A stretch of 64,000 nucleotides of DNA, taken from Legionella brunensis. Its GTDB lineage: Bacteria; Pseudomonadota; Gammaproteobacteria; Legionellales; Legionellaceae. Where the stretch lies: NCBI RefSeq assembly GCF_001467025.1, contig NZ_LNXV01000033.1:461403-525402 (forward strand), given 5' to 3'. The notes beneath the pieces were generated by a model. It was not told the origin of the DNA. It was given only the letters and a program-made list of their open reading frames with translations, and ran no database searches. Of this stretch, positions 54,754 through 63,911 are shown one piece after another; position 1 is the first letter of the stretch, and each line of letters starts with the position of its first letter. The position numbers and the translations under genes were made by a program.

Positions 54754-57243
54754 CTAATAAGAATTCGCATCACTTAATCGGGTTAATCCCTTTTTTTGAT
54801 ATTGGCTTCTTAATACCAGAGTATTGACTAACACTGTCAATATTGCAGTTGCAATTGGTACTATTAGAATTAATTTCCACGGAATATTAAAATCAATCCC
54901 TAACACCACCTTGGCGAGATAGTTATTAATGATAATGGCGGTGATGATTGCTAATAAACCTGCATAAAAACCAATAATTAATGACTCGCTACTCTGAATC
55001 CATAGTAATTGCCTTTTCCCCATCCCTAAAATTTTAAGCACATAAGTTTCCTGTTGTTTTATTCCCATTAAAGAGAGCATGGCAAGGATGACAATAATTA
55101 AACCTGCAAAAAAACCAAAGAAACTCATAAAATTAATTGCTTTGGCCGTATTTTCAAATATGGCATTAATTTTATTTAAAATATTAGCAATATCGATAAT
55201 AGTTACATTAGGAAATTGACTGACTATCGCATTTAATTTGTTTTGCTGAGCCTCTGTCAGGAGCATACTGGCCATATAAGTTTGCGGTAAATCATTTAGA
55301 ACCCCAGGCTTAAAAAGTGTAAAGAAATTAGGATTAAATGTAGCCCAATCCACTGAACGAACACTCGTCACAGTGACAGTGATAATACTATCACCTACTC
55401 TAAAAGTTATTTTATCCCCCAATGCCAAACCAAGTTTTTCAACAACCCCCTTCTCAACGGAAACCCATTTATCTTGGGTCGCTGGATGCCATAATCCTGT
55501 CATAATTTTGTTCTCTGGCGGTAATTCATTGGTCCAAGAAAGATTAAGCTCTCGTCGTAAAACAGTAATTTGCTTTGCTCTTTCTCCAAAGATTTGTTGT
55601 ACCGGGGTGTTATTAATTGCTATCAAACGGCCTTTCACCATAGGATAAAAGGTAGACACCTGGATATTATTTTCCGTCAAAAATTTGTCAATCGCACTGA
55701 CCTGGTTTGGTTCAATATTGATAATGAAAAAGTTAGTACGACTATCGGCTTGTTGTTGCCAACTACCTAACAAATCATTTCTTAAGATATACAAACTTAA
55801 AATTGCAGTTAGAGCCAAACCGATTCCAATAACTTGCAATGAACTATTACTTAGATTTCGCGCAATATTTGCAAAACCAAATCGCCAACTTATATGCATA
55901 TAATTCTTAGCTTTTGAAAGATAATTAAAAATTAGCCATATACTACTGACCACCAAACCAATAAAAAACAAACATCCCAATAAAACACTTAAGGTAAGAC
56001 GCCAAGATCCTGTATAAAAATAGGCAAGGCTCCCCAAAAGCAAAAAAGCAAAGCCATAACCAGCCCAGGTCGAAAAGGTCCATGACAATTGCTCCCTCCG
56101 GAGAATATTAGCAGCAGAAATATGTCGTAATTTAAGAATATTAATCGAAGAAAAACATAACAATACAATAAGCCCAATAGCCATGCTGAATAATGCTGGT
56201 TTTAAAGGTAACTGAGGCTCAAACTGAGGTAATAAGCCTCGCAACCATTCCATCAGTAATGGTTGAACGATGTAGCCTATACTTATTCCAATTAAACAAG
56301 CCAATATACCTAAAAGTAAAATACTACCCAAATAAACTTTCAAAATCTGATATTGAGAAGCTCCAAAACACCGAAGGATAGCGACTTGTTGTCTATGCCG
56401 CATGCTGTAGCGCAGGCTAGCCATGCTAATTGCTACCCCCGCCAAAACAAGGCACATCAGCGTGCCTAAGTTGAAGTAATTTAAAGTCCTCTGGATAATT
56501 TGCGTGATCGACGGATTTGTTGAAGTACTGTCGGTTAATTCCTGCTGCTCTGTCAATTTGTTATTTAAATAGATTTTTAACTGCGTTAATTTATCTTTAG
56601 GACCAGTTAATAACCAGCGATAAGTAACATTACTGCCAGTTTGAATGACTTTAGTATTAATAACATCTTGCCAATTCATCATAATTCTAGGCGAAATATT
56701 AAACCAATCCCCTGTTTGGCCTGGTTCCTCGACCAATATACCAGTCACAGCAAGAGGAGCAGCCCCAATCATAAGTGACTCCCCTACATTGAGTGTTAAC
56801 AGAGGCAAAATTCTTGGAGCAACCCATACAGTTCCCTCCTTGGGTACCTCAAATATTTTATCAGCAGAAGTATGGGGCTGTTTTGCAATTCTTAGCTCAC
56901 CCAGTAAAGGAAAAGGCGCCTTAACCGCTTTAATTTGTGCGAGTTGTAATTTTCCATCATGCTCAACCATGCTAAAAAAAGACAAGGTTGTGGTTTGCTT
57001 TAATCCTAGACTTTGTGCTTTCTTAATCCAGACATTATCAATGGGAATACTGCTTCTCACTACAAGGTCAGCCCCTAACAATTGTGAAGCCTGCCTGGCA
57101 AGTTGTTCGTTCACTCGTCCTGCAAAAATGTTTAAAGCACTAATACAAGCCATGGCAATGACCAGCGCTAAAAATAATAGTGTTAACTCACCACTTCGCC
57201 AATCACGAGTAAGCGACTTGATAATCAAAGGAATCTTCAGCAT
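54754..57243 (-). CDS. ABC transporter permease, FtsX/MacB type (YbbP-like)
   Basis: The 829-residue protein has an N-terminal membrane helix, a periplasmic MacB-type core domain, a group of membrane helices (about 260-480), a second periplasmic region and three C-terminal helices. FtsX-type cores occur twice, as in YbbP. It overlaps the ATPase gene by 7 nt. The ybbA-ybbP pair divergent from tesA is the order seen in E. coli and many other gammaproteobacteria. The substrate is unknown; a role in moving lipids or proteins from the membrane is inferred from the family. Confidence 0.9.
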   Translation of the reverse strand: MLKIPLIIKSLTRDWRSGELTLLFLALVIAMACISALNIFAGRVNEQLARQASQLLGADLVVRSSIPIDNVWIKKAQSLGLKQTTTLSFFSMVEHDGKLQLAQIKAVKAPFPLLGELRIAKQPHTSADKIFEVPKEGTVWVAPRILPLLTLNVGESLMIGAAPLAVTGILVEEPGQTGDWFNISPRIMMNWQDVINTKVIQTGSNVTYRWLLTGPKDKLTQLKIYLNNKLTEQQELTDSTSTNPSITQIIQRTLNYFNLGTLMCLVLAGVAISMASLRYSMRHRQQVAILRCFGASQYQILKVYLGSILLLGILACLIGISIGYIVQPLLMEWLRGLLPQFEPQLPLKPALFSMAIGLIVLLCFSSINILKLRHISAANILRREQLSWTFSTWAGYGFAFLLLGSLAYFYTGSWRLTLSVLLGCLFFIGLVVSSIWLIFNYLSKAKNYMHISWRFGFANIARNLSNSSLQVIGIGLALTAILSLYILRNDLLGSWQQQADSRTNFFIINIEPNQVSAIDKFLTENNIQVSTFYPMVKGRLIAINNTPVQQIFGERAKQITVLRRELNLSWTNELPPENKIMTGLWHPATQDKWVSVEKGVVEKLGLALGDKITFRVGDSIITVTVTSVRSVDWATFNPNFFTLFKPGVLNDLPQTYMASMLLTEAQQNKLNAIVSQFPNVTIIDIANILNKINAIFENTAKAINFMSFFGFFAGLIIVILAMLSLMGIKQQETYVLKILGMGKRQLLWIQSSESLIIGFYAGLLAIITAIIINNYLAKVVLGIDFNIPWKLILIVPIATAILTVLVNTLVLRSQYQKKGLTRLSDANSY

Positions 57244-57911
57244 AGTAATCTTCCATCGTCCAATCTCCAGTGGAACTGGCAGCGATTGGCCAAGTTTTCA
57301 TCATGAGTTACAATAACTAAAGTCGTCTTGTGTTGGGCATTTAAATTAAACAACAACTCAGCAACGATATGCCCGGTTTTTTTATCAAGATTTCCCGTAG
57401 GCTCATCGGCAAACAAAATATCAGGCTCAATGGCAAATGCTCTGGCTATAGCGACTCTTTGCTGCTCTCCTCCAGATAACTGCAAGGGATAATGCTGCGC
57501 TCTCTCTTTTAAACCAACTTTGTCTATCCAATAATTTGCTACAGTATACGCATCCTCATAATGATTAATTTCAAGAGGTAACATTACATTCTCGCGAGCA
57601 GTAAGATTAGGAAGCAATTGAAATGATTGAAAAATAAAACCAACGCGCTTAGCACGAAGTTTTGCTCGCTCATCCTCATCTAATCGACTAATTTCTTGTT
57701 CACCATAAAAAATTTTACCGGATGTAGGAATATCTAAACCTGCCATAATATTAAGTAAGGACGTTTTTCCAGAACCAGAGGCGCCAGTAATTGCTACAGT
57801 TTCTCCTTTCTTGATTGCAAAACTAATCTCTTTCAAAATAACTAAATCATAGGAGCCACTTTTGACGATAAAATTAATCTTATCCAACCTGATAACATCT
57901 AGGTGATTCAT
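57237..57911 (-). CDS. ybbA: ABC transporter ATP-binding protein (YbbA/LolD-like)
   Basis: ATPase partner of the YbbP-like permease. The 224-residue form starts at the ATG at 57911 (an in-frame ATG at 57953 is inside tesA and less likely). Walker A GASGSGKTS, Q-loop FIFQSFQLLPNLTARENV (as FIFQSFQLL), signature LSGGEQQRVAIARA, Walker B ILFADEPTGNLD and the switch His in VIVTHDENLA are intact. The start codon overlaps that of tesA in a CATG palindrome. Confidence 0.92.
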   Translation of the reverse strand: MNHLDVIRLDKINFIVKSGSYDLVILKEISFAIKKGETVAITGASGSGKTSLLNIMAGLDIPTSGKIFYGEQEISRLDEDERAKLRAKRVGFIFQSFQLLPNLTARENVMLPLEINHYEDAYTVANYWIDKVGLKERAQHYPLQLSGGEQQRVAIARAFAIEPDILFADEPTGNLDKKTGHIVAELLFNLNAQHKTTLVIVTHDENLANRCQFHWRLDDGRLLC

Positions 57912-58536
57912 GAAATACAAAATCCTTTCGCTATTTTTATTAATTTTCATCATAGCACCACTTTATGCAAAAACTATTCTCGTATTGGGAGATAGTCTAA
58001 GTGCAGCTTATGGCATTGATACTAAAGAAGGTTGGGTAACTCTGCTTAATTCAAAACTAAAAGAAAATAACTATAACTACCAAATTGTCAATTTGAGTGC
58101 TAGCGGGGATACCACTAGAAATGGCTTATCAAAGCTAGCTCATGCCCTAAAAAATTATCACCCGGACATCATTATTATCGAACTTGGTGCAAATGATGGC
58201 TTGCGAGGGTTATCAATAGCGGAAATGAAAGTAAACCTTGAAAAGATGATTACAGAGAGTCAAAAAATGGACACTAAAGTGCTTTTAATCGCTACACAAT
58301 TGCCACCGAACTATGGTCCAATTTATCTGGAAAAATTTGCAAATGTATACAAAGAATTAGCTACGCAATACCAGATTTCTGTAGTGCCTATGTTCTTGGA
58401 GGGTGTGGCAGGTGACTCGCAACTGATGCAGAAAGACGGCCTGCACCCTAATCAAAAAGCCCAAGCCAGAATACTTGCCAATATATGGCCAACCTTAAGG
58501 CCTCTTCTGGTTAATTCCCAGACACCCAAACCTTGA
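57910..58536 (+). CDS. tesA: SGNH esterase/lysophospholipase TesA
   Basis: Periplasmic thioesterase I/lysophospholipase L1 type enzyme. A signal peptide opens the 208-residue protein (YKILSLFLLIFIIAPLYA). Block I is GDSLSAAYG with the nucleophile Ser, block II has the Gly in NLSASGDT, block III is GANDG, and block V is KDGLHPN with the catalytic Asp and His. In Legionella, secreted lipolytic enzymes matter, but this one is divergent from ybbA as in E. coli, so it is the housekeeping TesA. Its AGGTGA ribosome-binding site lies within the ybbA coding region. Confidence 0.94.
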   Translation: MKYKILSLFLLIFIIAPLYAKTILVLGDSLSAAYGIDTKEGWVTLLNSKLKENNYNYQIVNLSASGDTTRNGLSKLAHALKNYHPDIIIIELGANDGLRGLSIAEMKVNLEKMITESQKMDTKVLLIATQLPPNYGPIYLEKFANVYKELATQYQISVVPMFLEGVAGDSQLMQKDGLHPNQKAQARILANIWPTLRPLLVNSQTPKP

Positions 58537-58612
58537 AATATCTTAATGAGTAAATTTTGATCATTTTTTGCACGATTTATGCTTCTCTTTCTATATATAA
58601 GAGGACTTAAGT

Positions 58613-59350
58613 ATGCGATGTTTTATTTTTTTATCGTGCTTTTTATCAACAGGTTTATGGGCCAAACAAAATACTGATGAAGCCAATTATTATGGGTCAA
58701 GTCTTTGTAAATACCCTCAATATGCATGTATTAAAGTTACCCAAGGAAAAACCTGGCAAAAATTATTTCCAGATCCTATTCAACGAGATTTGGTACAGCG
58801 TTTGAATCGCACCTATAATCGCTTATGGAGCGGCAAATTATTGGCAGTCCCGAAAAACTTATCTACAGCAACTTTATTCGACCTCTCTCCTTTCCCCTTA
58901 AAAATCCCTCCCTCTGATAGCAAACAGATTATTGTGGATCAGAAAAAACTAGCCTGGGGGGCTTATAGTGAACAAGGCTATTTGTTGAAATGGGGGCCGA
59001 TTTCTTCAGGAAGTAATAAATGCTCTGATAGCACCAACTCCTGCCTCACACTAACAGGTATATTTGAAATATTCGGCAAAGAAAATGAAGACTGTGTTTC
59101 AAATGCTTTCCCTGCTGGCATAGGAGGAGCTAAAATGCCCTATTGTATGTTTTTCCATAAAGGTTTTGCTTTACACGGTTCTGACGACATTCCTGGATAT
59201 CGGGCAAGCCATGGTTGCATTCGTATGTTTATACAAGATGCTAAATGGTTGAATGAAAGTTTTGTGACATTGTATGATCCAAAAAATAAATTGGCAGGAA
59301 CAGTAGTCATCGTACGACCATTAAATTTAAAAGAAGGCTTGGATAACTAA
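58613..59350 (+). CDS. L,D-transpeptidase, YkuD domain
   Basis: The 245-residue protein has a signal peptide (MRCFIFLSCFLSTGLWA). The catalytic segment is HGSDDIPGYRASHGCIRMF (as HGSDDIPGYRASHGCIR), with the active-site Cys in the SHGCIR motif, so it forms 3-3 peptidoglycan cross-links or attaches proteins to the wall. An extra Cys-containing loop precedes it (NKCSDSTNSC, EDCVSNAF, PYCMFF), which could form disulfides. It is 76 nt after tesA in the same direction. Length is usual for the class. Confidence 0.92.
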   Translation: MRCFIFLSCFLSTGLWAKQNTDEANYYGSSLCKYPQYACIKVTQGKTWQKLFPDPIQRDLVQRLNRTYNRLWSGKLLAVPKNLSTATLFDLSPFPLKIPPSDSKQIIVDQKKLAWGAYSEQGYLLKWGPISSGSNKCSDSTNSCLTLTGIFEIFGKENEDCVSNAFPAGIGGAKMPYCMFFHKGFALHGSDDIPGYRASHGCIRMFIQDAKWLNESFVTLYDPKNKLAGTVVIVRPLNLKEGLDN

Positions 59351-59546
59351 CCAATTGTTAAGGAGAATAAATTATTTGTTGGAATGCTTCTAAAAAATAT
59401 AATTCATGCTATTAGTCATTTGCAGCATTAAAATCAGATTGTCTAAGGAACTTATGAGTATTTTAAATTATTAGACTTGTAAAATCTTTAGAAAGATCTG
59501 AAAATGGGTGCTACAATCAGTTTTTAATTATAGGAAAAGAGTAACT

Positions 59547-59753
59547 ATGTCAGAGAAAATTCGCGGTAAAGTAAAATGGTTTAATGATAAGAAAGGCTTT
59601 GGTTTCATTGAAAGCGAAGGTAAAGATTACTTCGTCCATTTCAGTGCAATTCAAAGCAGTGGTTTTAAAACACTGCCTGAAGGCGCTGCTGTTTTATTCA
59701 AAGCAGGCCACGGTCAAAAAGGTCCTCAGGCTGAAGAAGTAGAAATCGCCTAA
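59547..59753 (+). CDS. cold-shock domain protein
   Basis: The ATG at 59547 gives 68 residues: [19 protein letters not shown] (RNP1 KGFGFIE) and DYFVHFSAI (RNP2 VHFSAI) with the usual C-terminal strand. It binds single-stranded RNA/DNA, as in the CspA family; whether it is cold-induced cannot be read. A GGAAAAGAG-type site precedes the ATG. The upstream 196 nt are AT-rich and may contain a structured leader. A strong hairpin follows the gene. Confidence 0.95.
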   Translation: MSEKIRGKVKWFNDKKGFGFIESEGKDYFVHFSAIQSSGFKTLPEGAAVLFKAGHGQKGPQAEEVEIA

Positions 59754-59767
59754 TTCCTTATCACTTT

Positions 59768-59798
59768 ACTACTACACCAACAGCGTTGGTGTAGTAGT
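59768..59798. terminator. 14-bp hairpin terminator after the cold-shock gene
   Basis: The arm 59768-59781 pairs perfectly with 59785-59798 across a 3-nt AGC loop. It lies between convergent genes (stops at 59753 and 59824), so it may act in both directions. Confidence 0.7.
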
Positions 59799-59823
59799 GT
59801 CGTTATTGCCCCTTCCTTGCAAA

Positions 59824-60204
59824 TTATTGCTTGGTTTGTTTGCTATTGTTAAAATTTACAACAACTTGCTTCATTGTCCCTGTTTCTGGTTCCCAAGGGC
59901 GAGCATATTTAAATTGTAAGGTTGTATTTTGAGGATAAGACTTCCCTTTTAATAACTGAAAGGTGAATTGCATTTGTCCACCTGCCCCTATCAATTTCGT
60001 TTGTGGTGCCACATAGCGACTAGACAATAGCTTAATAATAGATTTGTCATAACTTTCAACTGTCCACTGATACCCAGTCGTAGGATTAGCAGGAAGCGTT
60101 ACCTCAAATTGAGTTTGATTTTTGTCAATATTCAAAGTCATGGTGTCAGCCGCATGAATTAACGTTGCAAATGCTAATAGTAAACTACTCCATAATATTT
60201 TCAT
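59824..60204 (-). CDS. chagasin-type cysteine protease inhibitor (I42 family)
   Basis: The ATG at 60204 gives 126 residues with a signal peptide (MKILWSSLLLAFATLIHA). The mature part has the three inhibitory loops of the chagasin family: NPTTGYQW, a Gly-rich loop GAGGQM and ARPWEPE. Such inhibitors block papain-like cysteine proteases. A periplasmic or secreted location fits control of the cell's own secreted protease or of a host or amoebal cathepsin. The in-frame ATG 31 codons upstream would hide the signal peptide, so the shorter start is preferred. Confidence 0.88.
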   Translation of the reverse strand: MKILWSSLLLAFATLIHAADTMTLNIDKNQTQFEVTLPANPTTGYQWTVESYDKSIIKLLSSRYVAPQTKLIGAGGQMQFTFQLLKGKSYPQNTTLQFKYARPWEPETGTMKQVVVNFNNSKQTKQ

Positions 60205-60461
60205 TATATTCCCAGCCAATTGGTTTATTTTAATTATAATGTATCCCTTTTTGCTAGAACCATTTAAGTCTATGACTGTTGCTTTGATAGCTGACAAGTT
60301 GATAAACCTTTAAGGTTGTTTCATTTGCTCCGCTTGCATCTGCCAAGATGAAATTATAATAATGACAGACAGGATTAATGAGACCTTTCATTACTAGCCT
60401 GCGCATTTTATTGACTAAAAGTTAACAAGACAATTCTTTTTAGCATTTAACAGGTTAAGTT

Positions 60462-60944
60462 ATGATTAACAATTTAAAATTGATCCATTTCAATATTCCC
60501 GAGCTTCTTAATAAGGCTCGCTCACTGCCCCTCTCAGGCCGTTTAACAATGAGCACTGATGGTCTACTTTATCTAGACCTATCCGATGATTATATTCATA
60601 CGCTCTATCCTTTGTTGAAAAACTACTTTGCTGATATTGTTAAGCCTGATTATTTCGGGCAAAAATCAGCTGGCGCTCATATTAGCGTCATTTATCCTGA
60701 GGAAAATAAAATCATTAACTCAGATGAGTTAGAAAAGCAGCATTCATTTGAAATTCTGCAAGCATTTGCTGCTGATTTAGTTAATAAACGATATTACGTT
60801 CTTGCAGTTAGCGCCCCAACATTAGTTGAGCTCAGAAACAAGTATGGTTTAGGCCCACAGTTAAATTTTAAAAGCCATTGGATTGATTTGCATATTACAG
60901 TGGGAGTTTCTTCATTAGACCAAAACCTCACTTTATATTTATAA
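60462..60944 (+). CDS. 2H phosphoesterase-like protein, 160 aa
   Basis: Two His-x-Ser/Thr motifs, H73-I-S75 (GAHISVIYP) and H144-I-T146 (DLHITVGV), lie 71 residues apart in beta-strand contexts. This is the hallmark of the 2H phosphoesterase superfamily (LigT, cyclic phosphodiesterases, RNA 2',3'-cyclic phosphate and ADP-ribose-derived substrates). No signal peptide. It comes just ahead of two unrecognised, effector-like genes in the same direction. Substrate and location are unknown. Confidence 0.65.
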   Translation: MINNLKLIHFNIPELLNKARSLPLSGRLTMSTDGLLYLDLSDDYIHTLYPLLKNYFADIVKPDYFGQKSAGAHISVIYPEENKIINSDELEKQHSFEILQAFAADLVNKRYYVLAVSAPTLVELRNKYGLGPQLNFKSHWIDLHITVGVSSLDQNLTLYL

Positions 60945-61028
60945 TACCGCCACTTATTTCTTAAGACATTGTTGTTTATCCCAGAATTAATGTACAATCC
61001 CCCCACAAGACCAATCATTGAACACACA

Positions 61029-62006
61029 ATGCATAAATCAATCAATTTTAGCTTTTTGCCTGATGACTCTCTTAAGGAGATTGGTCAACAATTAAAAAAG
61101 AAAGATCAAACGTTATCTAATCTTGTTTTAGTGAATAAAAAATTTTATCAATTGTTTCAATCTGCACGACTACTCGAAAAATTATTGGAACATGTTGCTA
61201 AAGGGAACCAAGTGAAAGCAGAGTGGATTATCAAAAAACATCCAGAACTCCTCTTATTAAAAGGTAAGGTGACTGATTACTCCGGACGAGAATTTGAAAA
61301 TATTTCCGCATTTCAACTTGCGTTATGGGCACTCGATGTTAAGTACATGGCTCCTATGATGCTAAAATGTCTTCCTAAGAATGAGACCGGAAAAAAAATC
61401 AAAAATGAATTACTACGCCAATTTGAGGAACTTAAAACAAAAGGGATTCGCTACACGTTAAATGGTGTAATTTTTAATGAGTCACATTTTAGTTTGTCAC
61501 CTCTTCTTACAGTCCTCCAAACTTATGTCACAAATTTTTATAATTTGGAAAAGAAACAACGTCAAAGCTACTGGTGCACTGTGGTTGGAAAAGCTCAATG
61601 GTTTGTTCCCGCTCATATAGCACAACATTATTGCGATCAAGAAGATAATTTTTGTTCAACTCCAAAGTTTGATAAAGATCATTTCGAACGCAATCTTACC
61701 TACTATGATGCCCTAACAAATGAGCCACATTTTTGGTTTTCACCCGCAAATGAATCAACTGGACTTGGTGTTAATGTTGGCGTAGTTCATGGAGGCGCTC
61801 TTCCTGGTGAAGCAGGATATGTAGCCTGGGGTTGTCTTGGAGGACTTGATCAGGCTGCGGCTATGGCGCCAATTGATTTAGCCGCCCTCTCTACCCTATA
61901 TGAGGTCAGAATGAATCGGGACTTAGTCCATCTGGAACAAGAGTTAGTAAGCCCTCATCAAATAACAGAGATTAAGCCACAACATCACAATTGCGTACTA
62001 ATTTAG
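61029..62006 (+). CDS. F-box/ankyrin-like protein with C-terminal CaaX box, candidate effector
   Basis: From the ATG at 61029 (325 aa; an ATG at 60990 is an alternative) the protein begins with an F-box-like segment at residues 8-45 (SFLPDDSLKEIG...LVLVNKKFYQLF). Residues about 52-112 look like an ankyrin-type repeat (HVAKGNQVKAEWIIKKHPELL ... SAFQLALWALD, shown in parts). Residues 150-300 are unrecognised and Cys/His-rich. The chain ends NCVLI, a textbook CaaX prenylation box. The combination F-box, ankyrin and CaaX is that of the Legionella effector AnkB, which uses host SCF ubiquitin ligase and host prenylation. It follows the 2H protein gene by 84 nt. No clear PmrA-like box. Confidence 0.65.
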   Translation: MHKSINFSFLPDDSLKEIGQQLKKKDQTLSNLVLVNKKFYQLFQSARLLEKLLEHVAKGNQVKAEWIIKKHPELLLLKGKVTDYSGREFENISAFQLALWALDVKYMAPMMLKCLPKNETGKKIKNELLRQFEELKTKGIRYTLNGVIFNESHFSLSPLLTVLQTYVTNFYNLEKKQRQSYWCTVVGKAQWFVPAHIAQHYCDQEDNFCSTPKFDKDHFERNLTYYDALTNEPHFWFSPANESTGLGVNVGVVHGGALPGEAGYVAWGCLGGLDQAAAMAPIDLAALSTLYEVRMNRDLVHLEQELVSPHQITEIKPQHHNCVLI

Positions 62007-62106
62007 ACTATAAACTAGCAATCCGAAGCACTATGCTGAACAACAAATACTCTTTATAACCTATAATTGATCATGTAAGACAGCATTTTCAAAGTGAGCT
62101 CTGCAA

Positions 62107-63906
62107 ATGATAGATTTTATAGATAAAAAGAGATTTTTTGGAAAGAAAACTGGCATTGAAGCTCCTGGAGTCGCACCAAAAACTAGTGGAAGTGTGAAAG
62201 GAAAATGGGTGTGGTATCGTCCCCGAGAAGAAAATGAAGAAAACATTTCAAAACAAAGAGTACAAGACCATTTGGAATATCAAAAGGCTACTGACTCAGA
62301 GAGACAAAAGCAACTTTATTTGCTAAAAACGGGGGCCATTAAATTCAATACAAAAGAAGATTTTTCAATTAATAATGTGCGTAACCGCGTTGAGGTCGCT
62401 AATTCCTGGTTATTGAATTTTTTTCTAGGCGAAGGTTCTGCTGTTCAGAATACGATAGCCTACTCTACCTATCATAAAGAAAAAAATGATTACGATTTTA
62501 AATATTATATTGATGAAAATGGCTTTGTGAAGGAGGAGCTCGCCTCTCAATATGCTGGTCAATTTGATACGCCTAAAGGCAAAAAAACGGAAGCTTATAA
62601 TAAAGAGAAATTACAAGAATTAAATTTTGCCCCACTGAGAAAAGCTTTCGTTGTATGTGGTCTGATGGGATTTCATGATTTTTTAGGAAATTATGACAAT
62701 TTTGCTTTCATTAAAAATAAATTAATGATCACTGATACCGGTGTAGGTAGTGGTAATACAGGACAACACACAACTTATGTTTCTGCAGGTAAGACAAACT
62801 TTGATGATGATGTGCTCAAGGATCTAGATCTTTTGCTTGCCAATAAAAAGAGTGAACTTGTTTCTGAATTTAGAAGTCATTTAACTATTGAAGATGTCAT
62901 CAAAGGAATTGAGGACTTAAAAACCAAAGGAAAAGAAGAATTATTCAATATTCTCGAGGAATCATTTAAACCCATACCTAATCCGTTTAAGGAAAATGAT
63001 AAACGCTATGCTAAATTCGTAAGTTATAACGAAGCACTACAATTTCATAAAGGACAACTTTATGTGGCTTACAGCAATCGAATAGATTCACTAGTACAAT
63101 TTCAAGATGTCTTAGGTAAATTTTACGATGCTAATCCCGAGAAATATCATGTTCCCTCCTTTAAAACCCTTGCTGAGGTTGATAGGAAATTAACTGAGCA
63201 AAAATTTTTTCCAAAATTTTATAAAATATTTGCCGATGTTCATGAAAAAGCTTTCAGCCTTGAACAGAAGAAAGGTCCACGCAGCAACGATGAGGAACAA
63301 TTGTACTCTACCATGCAGGCAATATTAACAGAGTTTAATGCTAAGGATATTGATGGCGATCAAATAGAAATGCTTCTGCAGGAAGCAATAGAACTAGAAG
63401 AAAAAATGGCATTCAAAAAAGAAAGCCTGCGAAAATTTGATGAAATCTCCAATGAGTTAATACAGTCTCTTCCTAAAAAATGGCAACATTTTTTAAGCAC
63501 TTATAATCCTCATGTGAAGGCTACCGATCCCGAACAGATTGCAGTTATGCAATTAAATCACGATATCGGACAGATTAGAGCTCTTATAGATTCCGGTAAA
63601 TATACTCTTGAAGATGCAAAGTCCTCACTATTTGAAGCAACCAAAAATGTTATTAAAGTATCTAATGAACAACAAGAAAAGACTAGTTTAGGAAAAACGC
63701 ATAAGGTTTTTGGACTTTCGATACAATTAAAAGGAAGTAATTTAGCCTCTGCTTTACGTAAATTTCTTGAGTCAAAGCATTTTGTTGAAAAAGAGCCATT
63801 AGATAAACATCAGTTAGTCGAGTTGCCAAGCTCAAAATACAAACAGAAGGTTAGTGAAATGAAGAATGAAGAACAAAATGACATCGAACAAAACTATGAG
63901 ATCTAG
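62107..63906 (+). CDS. 599-aa unknown with kinase-like catalytic-loop segment, candidate effector
   Basis: Family not recognised with certainty. Residues 180-212 (AFVVCGLMGFHDFLGNYDNF...ITDTG, in parts) resemble the catalytic loop and Asp-x-Gly motif of the PI-kinase/HipA-like protein kinase fold: H190, D191, N195, N198 and D210. Upstream, W102-x-x-x-FFLGEGSAVQN and K132-type residues could be the nucleotide-binding lobe, but no clear Gly loop is seen. Residues 350-599 are helical and coiled-coil-like. No signal peptide. It may be a lipid or protein kinase delivered to the host. A TATAAT promoter element lies near 62061 in the upstream gap. Confidence 0.5.
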   Translation: MIDFIDKKRFFGKKTGIEAPGVAPKTSGSVKGKWVWYRPREENEENISKQRVQDHLEYQKATDSERQKQLYLLKTGAIKFNTKEDFSINNVRNRVEVANSWLLNFFLGEGSAVQNTIAYSTYHKEKNDYDFKYYIDENGFVKEELASQYAGQFDTPKGKKTEAYNKEKLQELNFAPLRKAFVVCGLMGFHDFLGNYDNFAFIKNKLMITDTGVGSGNTGQHTTYVSAGKTNFDDDVLKDLDLLLANKKSELVSEFRSHLTIEDVIKGIEDLKTKGKEELFNILEESFKPIPNPFKENDKRYAKFVSYNEALQFHKGQLYVAYSNRIDSLVQFQDVLGKFYDANPEKYHVPSFKTLAEVDRKLTEQKFFPKFYKIFADVHEKAFSLEQKKGPRSNDEEQLYSTMQAILTEFNAKDIDGDQIEMLLQEAIELEEKMAFKKESLRKFDEISNELIQSLPKKWQHFLSTYNPHVKATDPEQIAVMQLNHDIGQIRALIDSGKYTLEDAKSSLFEATKNVIKVSNEQQEKTSLGKTHKVFGLSIQLKGSNLASALRKFLESKHFVEKEPLDKHQLVELPSSKYKQKVSEMKNEEQNDIEQNYEI

Positions 63907-63911
63907 AGATT

